The translations under genes and the position numbers were made by a program. DNA of 64,000 nucleotides from Monarcha castaneiventris obscurior (taxonomy: Eukaryota > Chordata > Aves > Passeriformes > Monarchidae): contig JAMPIT010000174.1 of NCBI GenBank assembly GCA_026261815.1, positions 2,046,001-2,110,000 of the forward strand, in the 5' to 3' direction. Below, in pieces: positions 13,054-25,908 of the stretch; within the stretch, counting starts at the first letter, position 1, and every line of letters begins with the position of its first letter. The notes under the pieces were generated by a model. It made no database searches, was not told the DNA's origin, and worked only from the letters and a program-made list of their open reading frames with translations.

Positions 13054-15399
13054 CATAATATATTTTTAAATTTAATTTTATTTTTTAAACTGTTAAGCCA
13101 TAAATGTATTCTCCCCCACCCAGTTCTCTTTTACACTGGGGAGGACAGTGAGGAGTGAGTGAGTGGCTGCATGATATTTCATTGCTGACTGTGGTTAAAC
13201 CATGACAACCACTTTTTGACACAGTTTGACATAGTAAAACTTGTATTGTTATGGATGTTTATGGGTCAAAGTCATTAAATTGCTCCTGTCTTTAAAACAG
13301 CTGTCAAAACAAAGTCAAAACCCAATTAAAATCAACCCATGTCATCCAAGTCTGTATAGACCTGTGTAGAGTTTTCTCTGTTAAGGTAGAATTTCTTAAA
13401 ATAACCTTGCCAAGGAAGGAAACACTTTCTATAAATAATTTTTAAGAGCAAAGTTACACAAGACAGATGGTCAATCACTATGAAAAGAAATGGTCCTGCT
13501 CCTCTTCTCTTTTAATTTTCTGTCCTGATTTTTTTTTTTTATGCTTAACCAATTTAACTTACTACAACACCTATATGCTTTTGTTACAGGGTGTGAAAAA
13601 AGGAAATTTTTTTTGTACTGTTTTCATGACAAATCCCCTCATTGTTAAGCTCCAGAGACCATATAAGGGAAGAAGAATAATGAAGTGCAGAAAGGAGAAG
13701 TGAAGATACCTGCTCTACGTTTCCTATAACTGCACCCTAACTGTGTGGATATCACCGATGTGTACTGGCAGTACTGTGTGGTCCTGACACCTTGTATGCA
13801 ATAAACCTTTGAACCCACTTACCTGAACAATCAATTATAAACATCTCTGCTCCCCACCACATCACACATCCTGTAGAACATCTGAATATCAGTATTGCCA
13901 TCCTGCTATATTCTCACTTTTAGTGAGAAAAAAGGTCTAATCCCCTCATTATACCATTTGCTTTGATGAAAGAGATGAAAATATTTCCTTCATTATGTGA
14001 TCTCATCCTGTTAATCACAGGCATCTTTCCAACTCCTCCTTAAGGATACACCATTTAAATAATTAGTCATGCTAGGGAATGGAGGAAGATGGTACTTTAG
14101 CAGAAGATTACTAATAAGTCAGAAAAGTGCAGTCCTCAGTTGAGAAAATGGTAAGGTGGAGCAGAGTAAAGAGTTCTGGCATATGTTTTCAAAAGTTTTT
14201 CACATGTTTTCTTTGCAATCACAGTAAATATAATTTTGAAATTCATTTGTGTGAAATAATGTTGCTTTTTTTTCCTGTAGGCTGATAGAACCACCTAGAA
14301 CTTGATGTCACTCTCATGCAAAATCATAATTAACTTTAATTGGTGATGGAAACTGATTATAGATTTTGTCTTTATGCTGACACATCCAATTGCTTTTAGA
14401 AGAGACAGACTTTATAGACCCCTGAGCTTGAGTTTATGCTTACAGATGATGAGAAACAAGGACATTAGAGAATCTTATTCTTAGAAGGAGGCTAAAAAAC
14501 ATTTGAAGATGACAGGAGAGAGAAAAGAAAATATACTACAAAGGTGTGGTTTCATCACTGGATTAAGGAGCTGTAAAACTGGGCTGCTGCCACAAATACT
14601 GTTCCTCCTCCCTTCCTGAGATCCCACACTTGTACATCTACCAAGTAAGATCAGCTCTCTGACTCAGGTGAAAAACAAGGGACCTATTTATCAGCAGTCA
14701 GCTCTCTACTACTTTGACTCACTGAGATGCCACATAAAGCCAGTGCTAATGCAAGTGATGATTGTGAAAACTACCCTAAGGGGATATGATGGAGTTTCAG
14801 AAGATCAGAAACTCTTGACATTGTTGTTCAATGCAAATAAATAGTGTGCTCCTCCTCTCAGAAAAGGACCAGTTTGTTTCTCTAAGGTTTATGGTCTCAT
14901 CTAACTAGTTGCAGTGATTTTAATTTCTTCTCTCCATTTTGAAAAATCTACATTGTGATTTGTTTTATTAGCTAGTTTATAAACCATATTTATTACTTTA
15001 AAAGATTTTGTTATGCTTTCCCACCTGCTGCTCATAGTTTACCAATTCTTAATAATTCAGAAGACACTCAATTAACAATCTGAGATATTTATTCACACCC
15101 TCACCTTTCTTTATTAAGCCCTGGAAGCTGTGATGTACCAGAATTTGTCTCAGTTGGTGAGTGTCACTCACAGTGGCAGGCCACAGAACAATTTTGTCAA
15201 CCTAGAGGAATCATGTGCAGGAGAAAGATGGCATTCATGTTCCTATGCTACTGACCTCCAGAGAGCCAGCATAACACCTTTAAAAACCATTGAAACTTCC
15301 CAATGTATCAATGCCCATGAACTGAAACAACATGAAAATTCCTTAACGGCCAATTTAAATTAAAAAATAGTCTATAATTACATTAGTTAGTAATTTTTA

Positions 15400-15490
15400 C
15401 CAGGCTTCTGGCAGCTTTAATTAATTATGGATGCCAATAGGTTCGATGAGCTATTAGGGACGTCAATGACTAGCCCAGTTAAAGAATGCT
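15400..15490. promoter_or_regulatory. Possible conserved noncoding/enhancer block
   Basis: A compact unique block combines a perfect palindromic homeodomain core TAATTAATTA (15418-15427), an ATGGATGCCAATA stretch (15427-15439) and a CREB/ATF-like GACGTCA (15459-15465), in DNA with no repeat signature. Vertebrate developmental enhancers often look like this, but composition alone is weak evidence and no conservation could be tested here. Confidence 0.2.
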
Positions 15491-16619
15491 TTTTATGTTT
15501 GCCTATTTTTTTCTTTCTCAGTTTGACCACCCTTCATACTGTCCTGCACAAAGAATTTGTAGTGAAAAGGCTTGATAAAAGCATTTACTATTGGCCAAAT
15601 GCTCTTGCTTAGTTACTAACTTATTTATGTTGGGAAATGGAATAAATCAGTCCTAAAGCACAGGCTAATGACAGAGAAAGTAGATTGAATAAATTTCCCA
15701 GGTAACTAGCAGTCATGGGAGATGACGTCTCAAGACCACCATCACAGCAACTGAGCAAGCTCCTGAAGCAGAGGATGCCACACTATTATCTTGAAGACTC
15801 TTTATGGATTAAGATATCCTTAATATAATTCACTTTACAAATTCAGGTATTGCCTTGCTCTATGTAATATGCTACTAGACTTGTAAATTAGCTTCTTACA
15901 AAAAATTTGCTTTTCTCTTACATGTCTTTATTCAAGAAAATCTTCAGCTTTCTTCTGTCTATCTGAGATTATGAAGGGGTTTTAAGTATGGCTAAATATT
16001 TAAGGTTAACCTAATTGTTTCACTGCTTTTGTGACTTGAAAAACCAAGAGAATCAGACTACAGAGCTGCACTAATGAGTCTGTTCTGTTGATAATTCATC
16101 TGAAATCTTCTCGTCTCTGAACATTTTTATCTGCTAATATCTTAAATTTTGAGGCACTCAGATCAGTAGGAATGCTCCAAGTCCTACTGTACTTGTATTG
16201 ATACAGTCACTTCTGGCATTTCCAACTTGCTTTATCTTGGCCATTGCACACAATAGAAACTCAGACCAATCTTAAAAGCACTTAAAAGCACTTCCTTGGC
16301 CACTATGGCTTTCTACTGCTTTTTTGTTTTCCCCTCCAAGTGTGCCACAGTGTTTTTTCTCTCTGTCCCAAATAATTTGTGATCTGGAAAGGCTACAGAG
16401 ACTATATTTTTTGATATGAGAATGAGTTTACAAAGTAGATTTAGTTTGTCATTATAGAAACAAACAGTTCTTTAACAGAGTCTAACTAGAGAAATTGTGA
16501 TTTCATAGTTATGTAGTTGTGAAATATTCAAAAAAGAAGAAGCTCCAGTACAGCTTAAGAATATACTGTCTTACTCTGTTCATCAGCACTGAGTGATGCC
16601 AAAAAACTGGCATCTCAAG

Positions 16620-16800
16620 GTGGTATTAGCCTTCCAAGTGCACAGCTGTAGAACAACAGTATGCAAATAATAAAAGAAAAATAAATTTGTTTTAATTAGC
16701 ACAACATGGGCTGCAAATATCATTATTTGATATGAACTATATTTAATTTGCTAATTCAAACTTCCAGCATGACAGGAACTTATTTCAAATTCTGCACCAA
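16620..16800. promoter_or_regulatory. Possible conserved noncoding/enhancer block
   Basis: Unique AT-rich block with an octamer-like ATGCAAAT (about 16661), two TTAATTAGC/TTTGCTAATTC homeodomain-type cores and no repeat signature. Assigned only from motif density. Confidence 0.15.
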
Positions 16801-18237
16801 ATTCCCAAATAACATATACTAGCCCAGAGATAAAAATAAAAGCTTGTCTCTGCTTCCAGTGCAGCCATTTCAGGATAAGATTGGTGGACAATCTGTGTTT
16901 TGTCCTCTTGATTCACCCTTTCCATCCTGATTCTGTGAAGGCCTATGCCAGGGGTTTGCCTTGCTTCAACATGTAGCTATCCAAATGGAAGTTTTCTACA
17001 TTAGACATACTGATAAAAGACAACTAATATACATAAACCCCTGAATGACCACACCAGGTAACCTCATGCTGTGATATTTGAGGCAATTCCAGATGACCCA
17101 TCATGCTTTTTGGCACAGGGTAGGTCCAAAAGCAGTAGAGACTTTAAAATTTGGAGTGTAGCTGAGCTAAATAACAGGGGCTTTAATTTCTCTCAGCCTA
17201 GAAGTCCTCATCCAACCATAAAGCCTTCAAAAGAAAAGAAAAATAAGTGAGATTTGTCCAGCTGGGTAAGCTAAACCTATAAGAGGAATAAATCATCTGG
17301 AGTACACAAAAATAAATACAGCCTAGTTTGCTACTGATTTGTGTCTTACAGTTGGCAGTGATCTGATTCGAGATGCTTTCCCGTGTGTGGACAGAGCCAG
17401 AGTCTCCCACCCTCATATTCTGCCATATGTATCAAGTGGAGAACTCACCCTTTTCCTCTGTAGGAAGAAATCTACTGACTCTGTCTTCCCTTCTCTCAGC
17501 TGTCTATTTTGTTAATATTTGGGAGCATGATGATGTGTTCAAGATTCCTACCACTCTGATAAATTTATTTAAGTCGGTTATCATTTAAAGGGATTAATTT
17601 GGTTTAAATATTGGGGCATTTTTTTAGTGGTGAGGAGTAGAGAGACAGATTTATTTACTTAAGGGTATATTTGCATAAGCTGCATCTTCTTAGTACTCAG
17701 GACATAGCTTTGTTTTCTAAAAAAATGTCCTTGTGCTCTGAAAGTTCATGATAGTTTTAAGATAGTGAACATGACATCAGTACATACAAGCAACTGAGTA
17801 GTCAGCAATTCACGTCTAAACATTAAGGCATACCTGAAATGTCTAGTTGTTATGATAATAAGTTCAAATGTATCAGTATAGGCAAATAAGCATAAGTAGA
17901 CATGATAGTAGATCTCAAGCTGAGCTGTTCAAAGATTATCAACCTGTAACACCAGAGGAAAAATGTTACAGACTAGCATTCACACCAGAAATAAGGGAAA
18001 ACAGAAATTTATTGCCAGTCAGAAAACTAATCAGAACTGAGGCAAGCAAAATATTTGATAAACCTTGAGTTAAATTCAGGTCTAATTTAATGTAGCAGAC
18101 CTACTCAGTTTGATTATACAACAAAAATTAAGTCCTTTGATAATACTTAGAAGTTCTACTTATTGGTGTAAAATACATAAAGAATAAAAAATGTCTGTGA
18201 CATTCAGTCATCTTAATGAAGTAGATAATTCAGCTCC

Positions 18238-18258
18238 TTTTTTTTTTTTTTTTTTTTT
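18238..18258. repeat. Poly(T) run, 21 bases
   Basis: Uninterrupted T run followed by GCTTTTTGCTTG. No adjoining retrotransposon body was recognised on either side, so it is not clearly a retroposon tail. Confidence 0.95.
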
Positions 18259-20414
18259 GCTTTTTGCTTGTAGCCAAGATAAAAAGCAGAAAAAAGATTT
18301 AGAGAAAATCTTCAGTCAGGAATCTGGCCTTAGTATCCTCTGACAGTATCCTAAAAGGTACCTGAGATTTTTTAAGCAAACCAAGCACTACCATGAAATT
18401 TCCAAAGGCTGTATCTTATTTTCAAAGTATCTAGAACCCCTAAGCATCTTAGATTTATGAATGTGTTCAGGGACTCTCCAGAGTCTTATGGAGTCTCAGG
18501 TAGGCATTGCTGAGTTCTGAGATACAAGACTTTAACACATTTATTTGTCTTGCAGTTCTTTTAGAACTTTTCCACACTGAAAATAATGGAAATTCACCAA
18601 TTTTGTTGTCTGCTTACATTAATTAATGCACACAGGTGGATTTTATTTATACTAGAACAGAATTTCTTTTGCTAGAGTATAATTTCTCTTCAGATATTTA
18701 TAAAATTTTTAAACACTGCTGGCAAGGCAGACTTATAATACGGGAAAATAATACCATTTTCTCTTAAGAATAGATGATGAAATTATTCATGTGGAACAAA
18801 ATGGAAAATTTTTTTGCATCGTCTGGCAAACCAAGAAACTTAAATGTTACTGCAAAATAATTTATTTTACCTGAATCTGACAATTAAATCCTATTTTTAT
18901 ATTCTCTTTATTAAGTTAATATATCTTAATTACAAGACCAAACCCCACCTCGAGAAACCACTTGGAATAAACATAATAAATTTTAAAAGTTAAGTGCTTA
19001 GTTTAAGAAATATGAAAATTAAATTACTAGTCTCCTATGGAAACATGGACTCTCACTTTCTTAAAGAAGCTGGTCAGGAGTCTTCCACAAAGATTAAAAT
19101 GTAGATTAAAAAGATAAGGCTGATAGAGAACTCTGGAAGGCTAGCAAAGAAGGGAGATTTCATAGACCTCCCTGGCAGACCAGAGAGGTTTGCAGACAGA
19201 CCAGCCTCATCCTACCGATGAAATTTAAGGACATGTTTAAGATATATAAGACTAGATAACATCCAGCAAAGGTCTTTACCATCAGTCACTTCAGCTTGTA
19301 CTAGAATCTGCTATCAGTTAATGCAGTTTCTACTTTCCTTTCAGCCGCTCTTTGGTGTGTTCATGGGTGATAAGGGGAGGGAGGCAAAGGGGATAGATGG
19401 ATAAATTCATTATTCCTTATACTACATAAAACCACAAATAAAAATGCTGCAAAGTATAAGCTCTGTAAAGACCAATAACTGAATATCTTCAAGTATAGGG
19501 ATGTTCCCAAGGCAGAGAGGTAAAGGCAGTGGCCAAAGATCTGCTTCATTATCTTAGTGTCAGCTCTGTAGTCTTAGGCATGTGAGTGATCACTAAATAA
19601 AATTAATTATTTAAATTTTTTTGTTAATAAACTGTACATTTGTTTAAGGAGCTCACTGAAGATGGGAGAATAAGAGTTAAATTAAGTCTATAGCAAGAGG
19701 ACCGTAACAAAACAGAATCATACATTACATTGACTATAACCCAGGACCACAGCAACCTGACATGAGCAAGGGCTCTGAAAACAATTGCAAAACAAATATC
19801 AACCACCAGAATTATCAAGCCACTTATCTGTGATTCCTGAAAACAATTTAATTCTATACCCATGAAAAGCAATTAAGCACCTACATTTGAAATCAGTTTG
19901 TGTGACTGGTTACATCATGATACATTTGCTTCACTCTACAGTTAAACTTGTCACAAACATTCTTACTTTCTCACTATACACACTGAATGGAACTAAGGAA
20001 ACATTTCAATTATTAATAATGATGAATAATAAGCTACAGCTTATTTTCCCAGGTCATTTACCTCTTTTATGTGGGGATGAAGAAGAATTTTAATTTTGTC
20101 ATTGTCATTACCAAGACAACAACCGAAGCACAGTAAGAAACTTGTCTGTATAACCAATCTGATGTTTTAATTTGCTTGGGTATGCACATTTGACTCCAAT
20201 GTATAACCTTGAAATAAAACCAAAGCTATATTATATAGGCTTTGAATATCTCAGTCTGATTAAGGCTGAAGCTCTGAGATTTTTTGGTCCCAGAAAGTCT
20301 ATAATGTATCCTAAAACTACACATCATAAAGCAGTGTTAGAAGCAACATATTTGTTTAAGAAATGCTTTAATGACTAGTAAAAGTAAGTAAATTCTGAAA
20401 AGCTGTTTAGGTAT

Positions 20415-21950
20415 CTAGCCCTACTATAAGAATTTGAGGCCAGTCAATGGAGCCTGATGGGAGAGTTGGGTGAGGTTACTCTGAGACCTTTCTCAGTTAT
20501 TTATCAATGGTATTGAAGATCTGCAGAGATCCCAGTCAGCTGGAAGCCAGGAGATGTTATTCAGACTTCAAAAAGGGCAAGAGAGAAGATCCTGGTAATT
20601 ATAGGCCGGCCAGTCTTTGGTGCCTGGTAAAATTACAGAGAAGATTATTCTGTGAGTTATTGAAAAATGCGTGAAAACACAATGCAGTCATCTGTCAAAG
20701 CTGGCTGGGTTTATGGAGGGAAAGTCATGCCTTACTAACTGAGTATCCTTTTATGATGAAGTTACCTGCCTTGTGGATGGAGGCAAGATAGTGGATGTGG
20801 TTTTGAATGTTGGGGTTTTTTTCATTTTAACAGCGTTTTTGACACTGTCTCTCACATATCCTCCAAGACAGACTGTCCAGCACAGACATAGACAATATAG
20901 ACATTGCGATGAGTGAACAACTGGCTGAAGGGATGGGCTAAAAGAGTTTGTAGTAAATGAAGACATATCTGGCTAGTAGCCAGATATTAGTGGGATTCCA
21001 CATGAGTTAATTTTAGGGGCCCTTTTATTCTCTTCAATATTTTTATCAAAGACCTGGACAGAGGAGTTGAGTGCACACTAAGTTTGCCAACAGTACAAAA
21101 TCTGGATAAGCTGTTGATTACCTTCAAGAGAGATCTTGATGGACTAGAGCCCTGGGCAGGCACCAGCCATATGAAATTGAACAAGGACACATGCCAGATT
21201 CTGCACCTGGAACAATGTGATATATGCATAGAATAGGGAGACAAGGGGCTGAAGTGCAGAAAGGAATATGGGGGTTTTGGCTGACAGCAAACTCAATATG
21301 AGTCAACGATGTACCCTGACAGAAAAAAGGCTGAATCATACCCTGGGGTGCATGAAATACAGTATAGCTAAGCAGTGGAAAGGAGCGACTGTCCCACAAT
21401 ACAGCATTGGTGCAGTCTCAACTCACGTCTTCATTGCAGTTTTGAGCCCCACAATATAAGGATATAGAAATATTAGAATGTGTCCAGAGGAGAGCAATAA
21501 AGATCATGAAAGGACTAGAGGACAAGACTCAGGAGGAGTAGCTGAGGATATTTAGTTTGTTCAGCTTAGAAAAGAAGAGACTGAGATGTGACATTGCTGT
21601 CTACAATTTCACAATGAAGGTGAGTAGAGAACAAAGTGCTGATCTTTTATCTCTGGTGTCTGTTGAGGGATGTGAGTGAATGGTTTAAAAAGCTGTATCA
21701 TGGGGATACATCCATTCACATTGGATATTAGGAATATGCAATTTATTGAGAAGGTGGGTCGATCATTTGAACAATCTCCCCAGGTAAGAGTCCATGGCCC
21801 AAAGTCTGTTGGTGTTCAAGATATGTGTGTACAATATTCTTTGATATATGTTTTTACCTCTAGGTTTTTTGTATGGAATCAGGATTTGGACTTGATCTTC
21901 TTGAGTCCCTTCCAAATCAGTATAGTTTATCATTTTGTTATTCTAATGAG
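20415..21950 (+). mobile_element. CR1 LINE, 3' 1.5 kb (reverse transcriptase part and 3' end), inactive
   Basis: The best-preserved transposon in the window. The reverse transcriptase entry motif is visible at 20569-20618 (FKKGKREDPGNYRPASLW). It is followed by the 'ctggctgggtttatggaggg', 'gggattccacatgagttaat', 'cttcaatatttttatcaaagacctgga' and 'agattctgcacctggaacaa' blocks typical of CR1 ORF2, then 'tgtccagaggagagca', and finally a 3' end reading 'ggacttgatcttcttgagtccctt...attctaatga' (to about 21948). The frame shifts repeatedly and contains stops, and the 5' half is missing, as usual for CR1. Short frames on both strands inside these limits (20751-20966, 20987-21244, 21124-21399, 21268-21459, 21676-21990) are its debris. 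Confidence 0.93.
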
Positions 21951-22850
21951 AGTCCATACATTTCAGGAATTGGTCCCTAACAATTTTTAATTGTCTGCTT
22001 TTTCTTAGCAGATTTTGTGTTCTTGGATGCTGTTGATGTGGGAAAAACTGCATAGATTTTCTGATTCCCCTAGGGAAGGAAATTTTACTGTAAATATGCT
22101 ACCCTCATGAAAGAAGGATTGAGACAGAGGATGAAATGCAAAAGACTGAGGTCTTTATCTGGAAAGGGAGTGCATTTTCTTTCTAATAGGCGGAGAGAGA
22201 AGAACAACCTCATTGCCTGGTGAAAGCAGCATTGAAAATATGGAAATAGGAAAGAGATTAATCTAGTTTTCAACTCTTTCTGACAGGTAATGTGTATTTT
22301 TTAATTGATCAGTTTAATTTACAGGATTAGTAGTTACTCACAAGGATTAAACTCTTCCCACATGATGAATGAGCATTTAATGGGACAAAGAAATTCATTA
22401 ATGTATTACTAGCCCCATCCCAGGAAATTATATTGCTTATACTCTTATTACAGAGTCAAAATTTTTTTAGTCAGTGATGGCAGGAATCTTGAAAATTCTT
22501 GCTCAGCTGCAGGTAACAGACACTCAACACAAGACTCATCTAGTCCACGTCTTCACCAGTATGGTACATTAAATATTTCAGCAACATGTCCAGTCAAAAT
22601 TTAAGTGTTAGAGAGAGATGGAACATCCCCAGCTTCTCTCTCAAGGGTCAGTTTCACACTCTGATAGGTGACAGGACCTTGAAACACGCAATTTACATCA
22701 CAGGAGTTCTGATAGGTACTCAACTCATTACTGTAACTTTCCAGAAATGTGCTTGCAGTTTTCAATTATATTCAGGCCCATTTTTCATTGCTCCTTTATG
22801 TTAAATAATCTGTATGTTGCATCATTTAAATATTAATAGACTCTTTCCAT

Positions 22851-22868
22851 GATATGATATATCATATC
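22851..22868. repeat. Perfect 18-bp palindrome
   Basis: GATATGATATATCATATC equals its own reverse complement. A further GATATGAT follows at 22871. Likely a simple-sequence product of AT-rich DNA. Confidence 0.9.
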
Positions 22869-23108
22869 TTGATATGATTTAAACATGCTAAATATATTAT
22901 GTAGCTCTTTCCGTCTTTCCCATATGTATCATTTCCTCTAGCTTCTTTATCAATTGTGTCACTTTTTTGCCATTTCCTTCAAATTTGTCAATATCCCTCA
23001 CCAGTGGAGAGACAACTAGTTGTAATGGTCTGGGTGTATGTTCTAATCAGTTACATATCAAAGTATTATTAACTTGTTGTTCTAGGTCCAATGATTCTTG
23101 TCAGGAAA

Positions 23109-23215
23109 GAATGGCACAGTGGTTTGAATGTTAGCCTGGGCATCAAAAGATTTAGACTTATTTCTCTGAATAAACAGAGCCTCTGTAATTTTAAGCAAAT
23201 CCTTTAGGGCCAAAT
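23109..23215 (+). mobile_element. Possible ancient tRNA-derived SINE (MIR/CORE-SINE-like)
   Basis: Begins with TGGCACAGTGG (23112-23122), an exact fit to the tRNA A-box pattern TGGCNNAGTGG, followed by TTTGAATGTTAGCCTGGGCA, then a 'ctgtaattttaagcaaatcc' stretch where MIR-type SINEs have 'tgtgaccttgggcaagtc'. The B-box region is decayed. The similarity was judged by eye and the element would be very old. Unique sequence with a chance A-box is the alternative. Confidence 0.4.
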
Positions 23216-25908
23216 GCCAATGAGGTCCTTAAGGCAGACCTTCACTGTACATTGCTGGCCAAGGTGATGACCACTGAGCAGCCCATGTGGGCTCTCCACA
23301 CCAACTTACAGAGCTACATGCTTGAGTCCTAGTTTGGGATAAACATGGTATTTAGGCTAGTTAACTGTGTTTCTATATTTCTAATACACCTGTGCCAGGT
23401 GAATTAGCATAGCCATCACACTGTGTTAAGTTATTTGCTTGGTTTGTTCTTTTCCATTATGTCCAGGACCATGCTCAGTGAGCATGTTAGCCATGTGTTT
23501 TAATGCTATCGCTGTCTCACTACGTCCAGGTGAATCTAATGTGTCAGTGTTCACATGCTTTCAGAAATCAAGATGAGTATCTGATCTCCAATTAGATGTA
23601 AGGATACATGTCTATTTTTGCTACCAGCCCTGAAACCTCTTACATCACAGAGCTGTGAATAACACAAACGTGACCCATCTAAAAGATTGCTGCTACAAGG
23701 TTCATGTACTTAATGAAACATTGGCTCCTATTCTCTAGGCATGCAGTTTGCCACATTCAATTGCCTGTTGAATGGGAGACTGGGGATGAATATGGTGGCA
23801 TAGTCTGCCATTCAAGAGGAAACATGAAGGATAATGCATATCTGAAATCATGTTCCTTTGTACAAGTGACATTCCATTTGGGAAATACCACCTCATTCCA
23901 TGTAAAATCCACAGTCCTGAATTCTTCTTTTTGTAGGTATCTACAAAAATTCTCTTAAACATATGTCCTTTCATAACAGCCAAGTACGTAGAACACTCAG
24001 GAAAAGAGAAACACAAGAAAGGGACCTTAACAGCATTCAACTTTAGACTTTTAAGTATGACTAAGATATGAGGCCAAGTCACCTTAAGCTTCCTATATAA
24101 TTATTGCAAAAAGACAAGCTCCTCGAGGGGATTATTCAGAGCAGGAATTTAACTTTGAAAGACAAGTAAATTACATACCTAAAGTTAGGAGGATTGAATA
24201 ACCCTGAGTAACCTTGAATAGCGGATGCAATTGCTTGGTTTGAAGAGTTCCTAATCAACAGGCTGTCAAGTGTTTAATGTGAACCCAAGACCTCCTCTAG
24301 CCCCTTAAATAAAAAATATTCATCAAGCCAGAGGTGGAAGAGTACTGGTGGAGTTCATAGAACTATGCAACATGAGAATACTTCAAAGTCCAAGACCTAG
24401 GCTCTTAAAGGAGATCAGAAACTACGACAATGTGGCACAGAAGCATCTGAGTCTATAAGCATTATAGCCAAATTAACAATGTCATTGAAGGTGAAGAGGG
24501 AGGTCATCAAGATCTCAGGAACTTGAATCATGAGAGTTACACAGGTTTAGGTCAGTGCTGCATTTACAGTTTTGGGACATGATTCCTTTCCTAGAGATTC
24601 TTGATTAAAGAGTTAAAGCAGTTGTAAATGTTGCTGGCTGTTAAGTTTATTTAAAAATACATTTTATTTCAATAGTTTGGTGATTAAGACATCTTTTCTG
24701 GAAACAAATACATTTTACATATTATGCTACCTATATTCAAACCCAAAATCCTTCTTTGTTCTCTTTTTCCTCTGTCCTTTTTTTTTTTTTTTGGCTGGTA
24801 AGTTTGAACTCCCTCGGCAGTTGTTGCAAAGATTAGTTTTTAGTACTAGTTAAAGCACTCAACTAGGAAGTACTGTCTACACAGAGGTGATCAAAGTTCA
24901 GTTTCCTTGGCAGTGAAAATATTCCCACCATTAAATTAGTGGAGCATAGAAGAGAGACAGGGTAGGAAGCAGAGCTGGTGCCTTGCAATAATTCATTATA
25001 TTAATTTCAAGTCAATCTGTATTTTTTTTTTTAACACAGTAACTGCTAGGAAAGTCCTCTATTGGTTCTAGTTACTAATCTTCCTGTATCCAGAGGTTGC
25101 TTGTCTATAAGATAAAAATAATAGTATATTCAAATAATTGTCTTAAAAGTATTTTCATTGCAGAGCTAAAATATGGTTGAATGTTCTTGAGATTTTGAGA
25201 TACCCCTGTGTTATGGAACGAGGGATAATTAAGACCCTTCAAGAAATAATGGAAGCCTAAAACTCCATGGTTTTATGTGCTGCTCTCTCTCAAACCAGAG
25301 GTAATTAACTTTCCACTTTTAATTTACTTTTCACATTTTTATTGGTTTTCAAAATTATTCCTTCATGTTACTCTCTCATTTTATGTATGCACACAATCTA
25401 TATGTGTGTACAGATGCAAACTCTTATTCTCCTCTGTGATGAAACATAATTTCCTGAACTGGTTTTTTTGTCTTTCTAGCTTCTGTTTCCATGGGATCCC
25501 AACCCATTATTTTAATATATATATCTCAAACAGATCAAGAGATACTCATTTGTGAGTTTCATTAATATGGCATTAATTCCCTTTCCAGTTCATTAAAAAA
25601 GATGTTAACTACTGCAAGACTTAACATTGATTCCTTTCCATACAATTATTTGCTTCTTCCCATTCAATTCAATGCCATTAACCACGAATATTCATTAACA
25701 AACCTTCAAAACACTTCTGTAATTCACATTTTACTGGTGTTGTTTAGAATTAAATGTAGAATAAGAATATTTTACTTGTTTGGTTCTTTCTTATGTAATA
25801 CTGAAACTTGCCAAATATCAAAGCCTTTCACATATTGCATTTGCTCTATCTTACAATATTTGTCCCTCTTAGATAGGGTCAATTGTACAAAAGATGACTG
25901 TATCAGAT

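Larger units (their letters stand above)
12335..13207 (+). mobile_element. Solo LTR of an avian endogenous retrovirus, interrupted by another LTR
   Basis: The left part begins TGTCCTGGTTTCAGCAGGGA (12335) and continues through 'tagtagctggtacaatgctg' and 'ctggccaaagggat', the 5' part of a common bird LTR family. The right part (about 13020-13207) holds that family's AT-rich segment, the 'ctcccccaccca' and 'gtgagtgagtggctgc' blocks and the terminus GGTTAAACCATGACA. The two parts add up to about 435 bp, close to the 438-bp relative at 26703-27140. The middle is a different, GC-richer sequence listed separately. No gag, pol or env remains, so this is a solo LTR. Flanking 5-mers (acagc/accac) match only at three of five positions. 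Confidence 0.8.
13208..20414. other. Unique noncoding DNA with possible conserved noncoding blocks
   Basis: No gene or interspersed repeat was recognised across about 7 kb. A well-formed acceptor (GCTTTTTTTTCCTGTAG, ending 14280) has no matching donor nearby. Two AT-rich blocks with clustered homeodomain-like sites (15400-15490, 16620-16800) and a poly(T) run are listed separately. The 66-codon frame at 17868-18068 has an ATG start but no recognisable product. Confidence 0.6.
21951..25908. other. Unique noncoding DNA, with a SINE-like remnant
   Basis: Single-copy sequence apart from the candidate SINE at 23109-23215, a short palindrome at 22851-22868 and T runs at 24778-24792 and 25022-25032. 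The longest frame, 115 codons at 23735-24082 (-), has no recognisable domain and overlaps an 84-codon frame on the opposite strand. Confidence 0.6.

Noticed and set aside
17868..18068. 66-codon charged frame with an ATG start
   Set aside because: Composition is somewhat protein-like but there is no splice, promoter or homology support.
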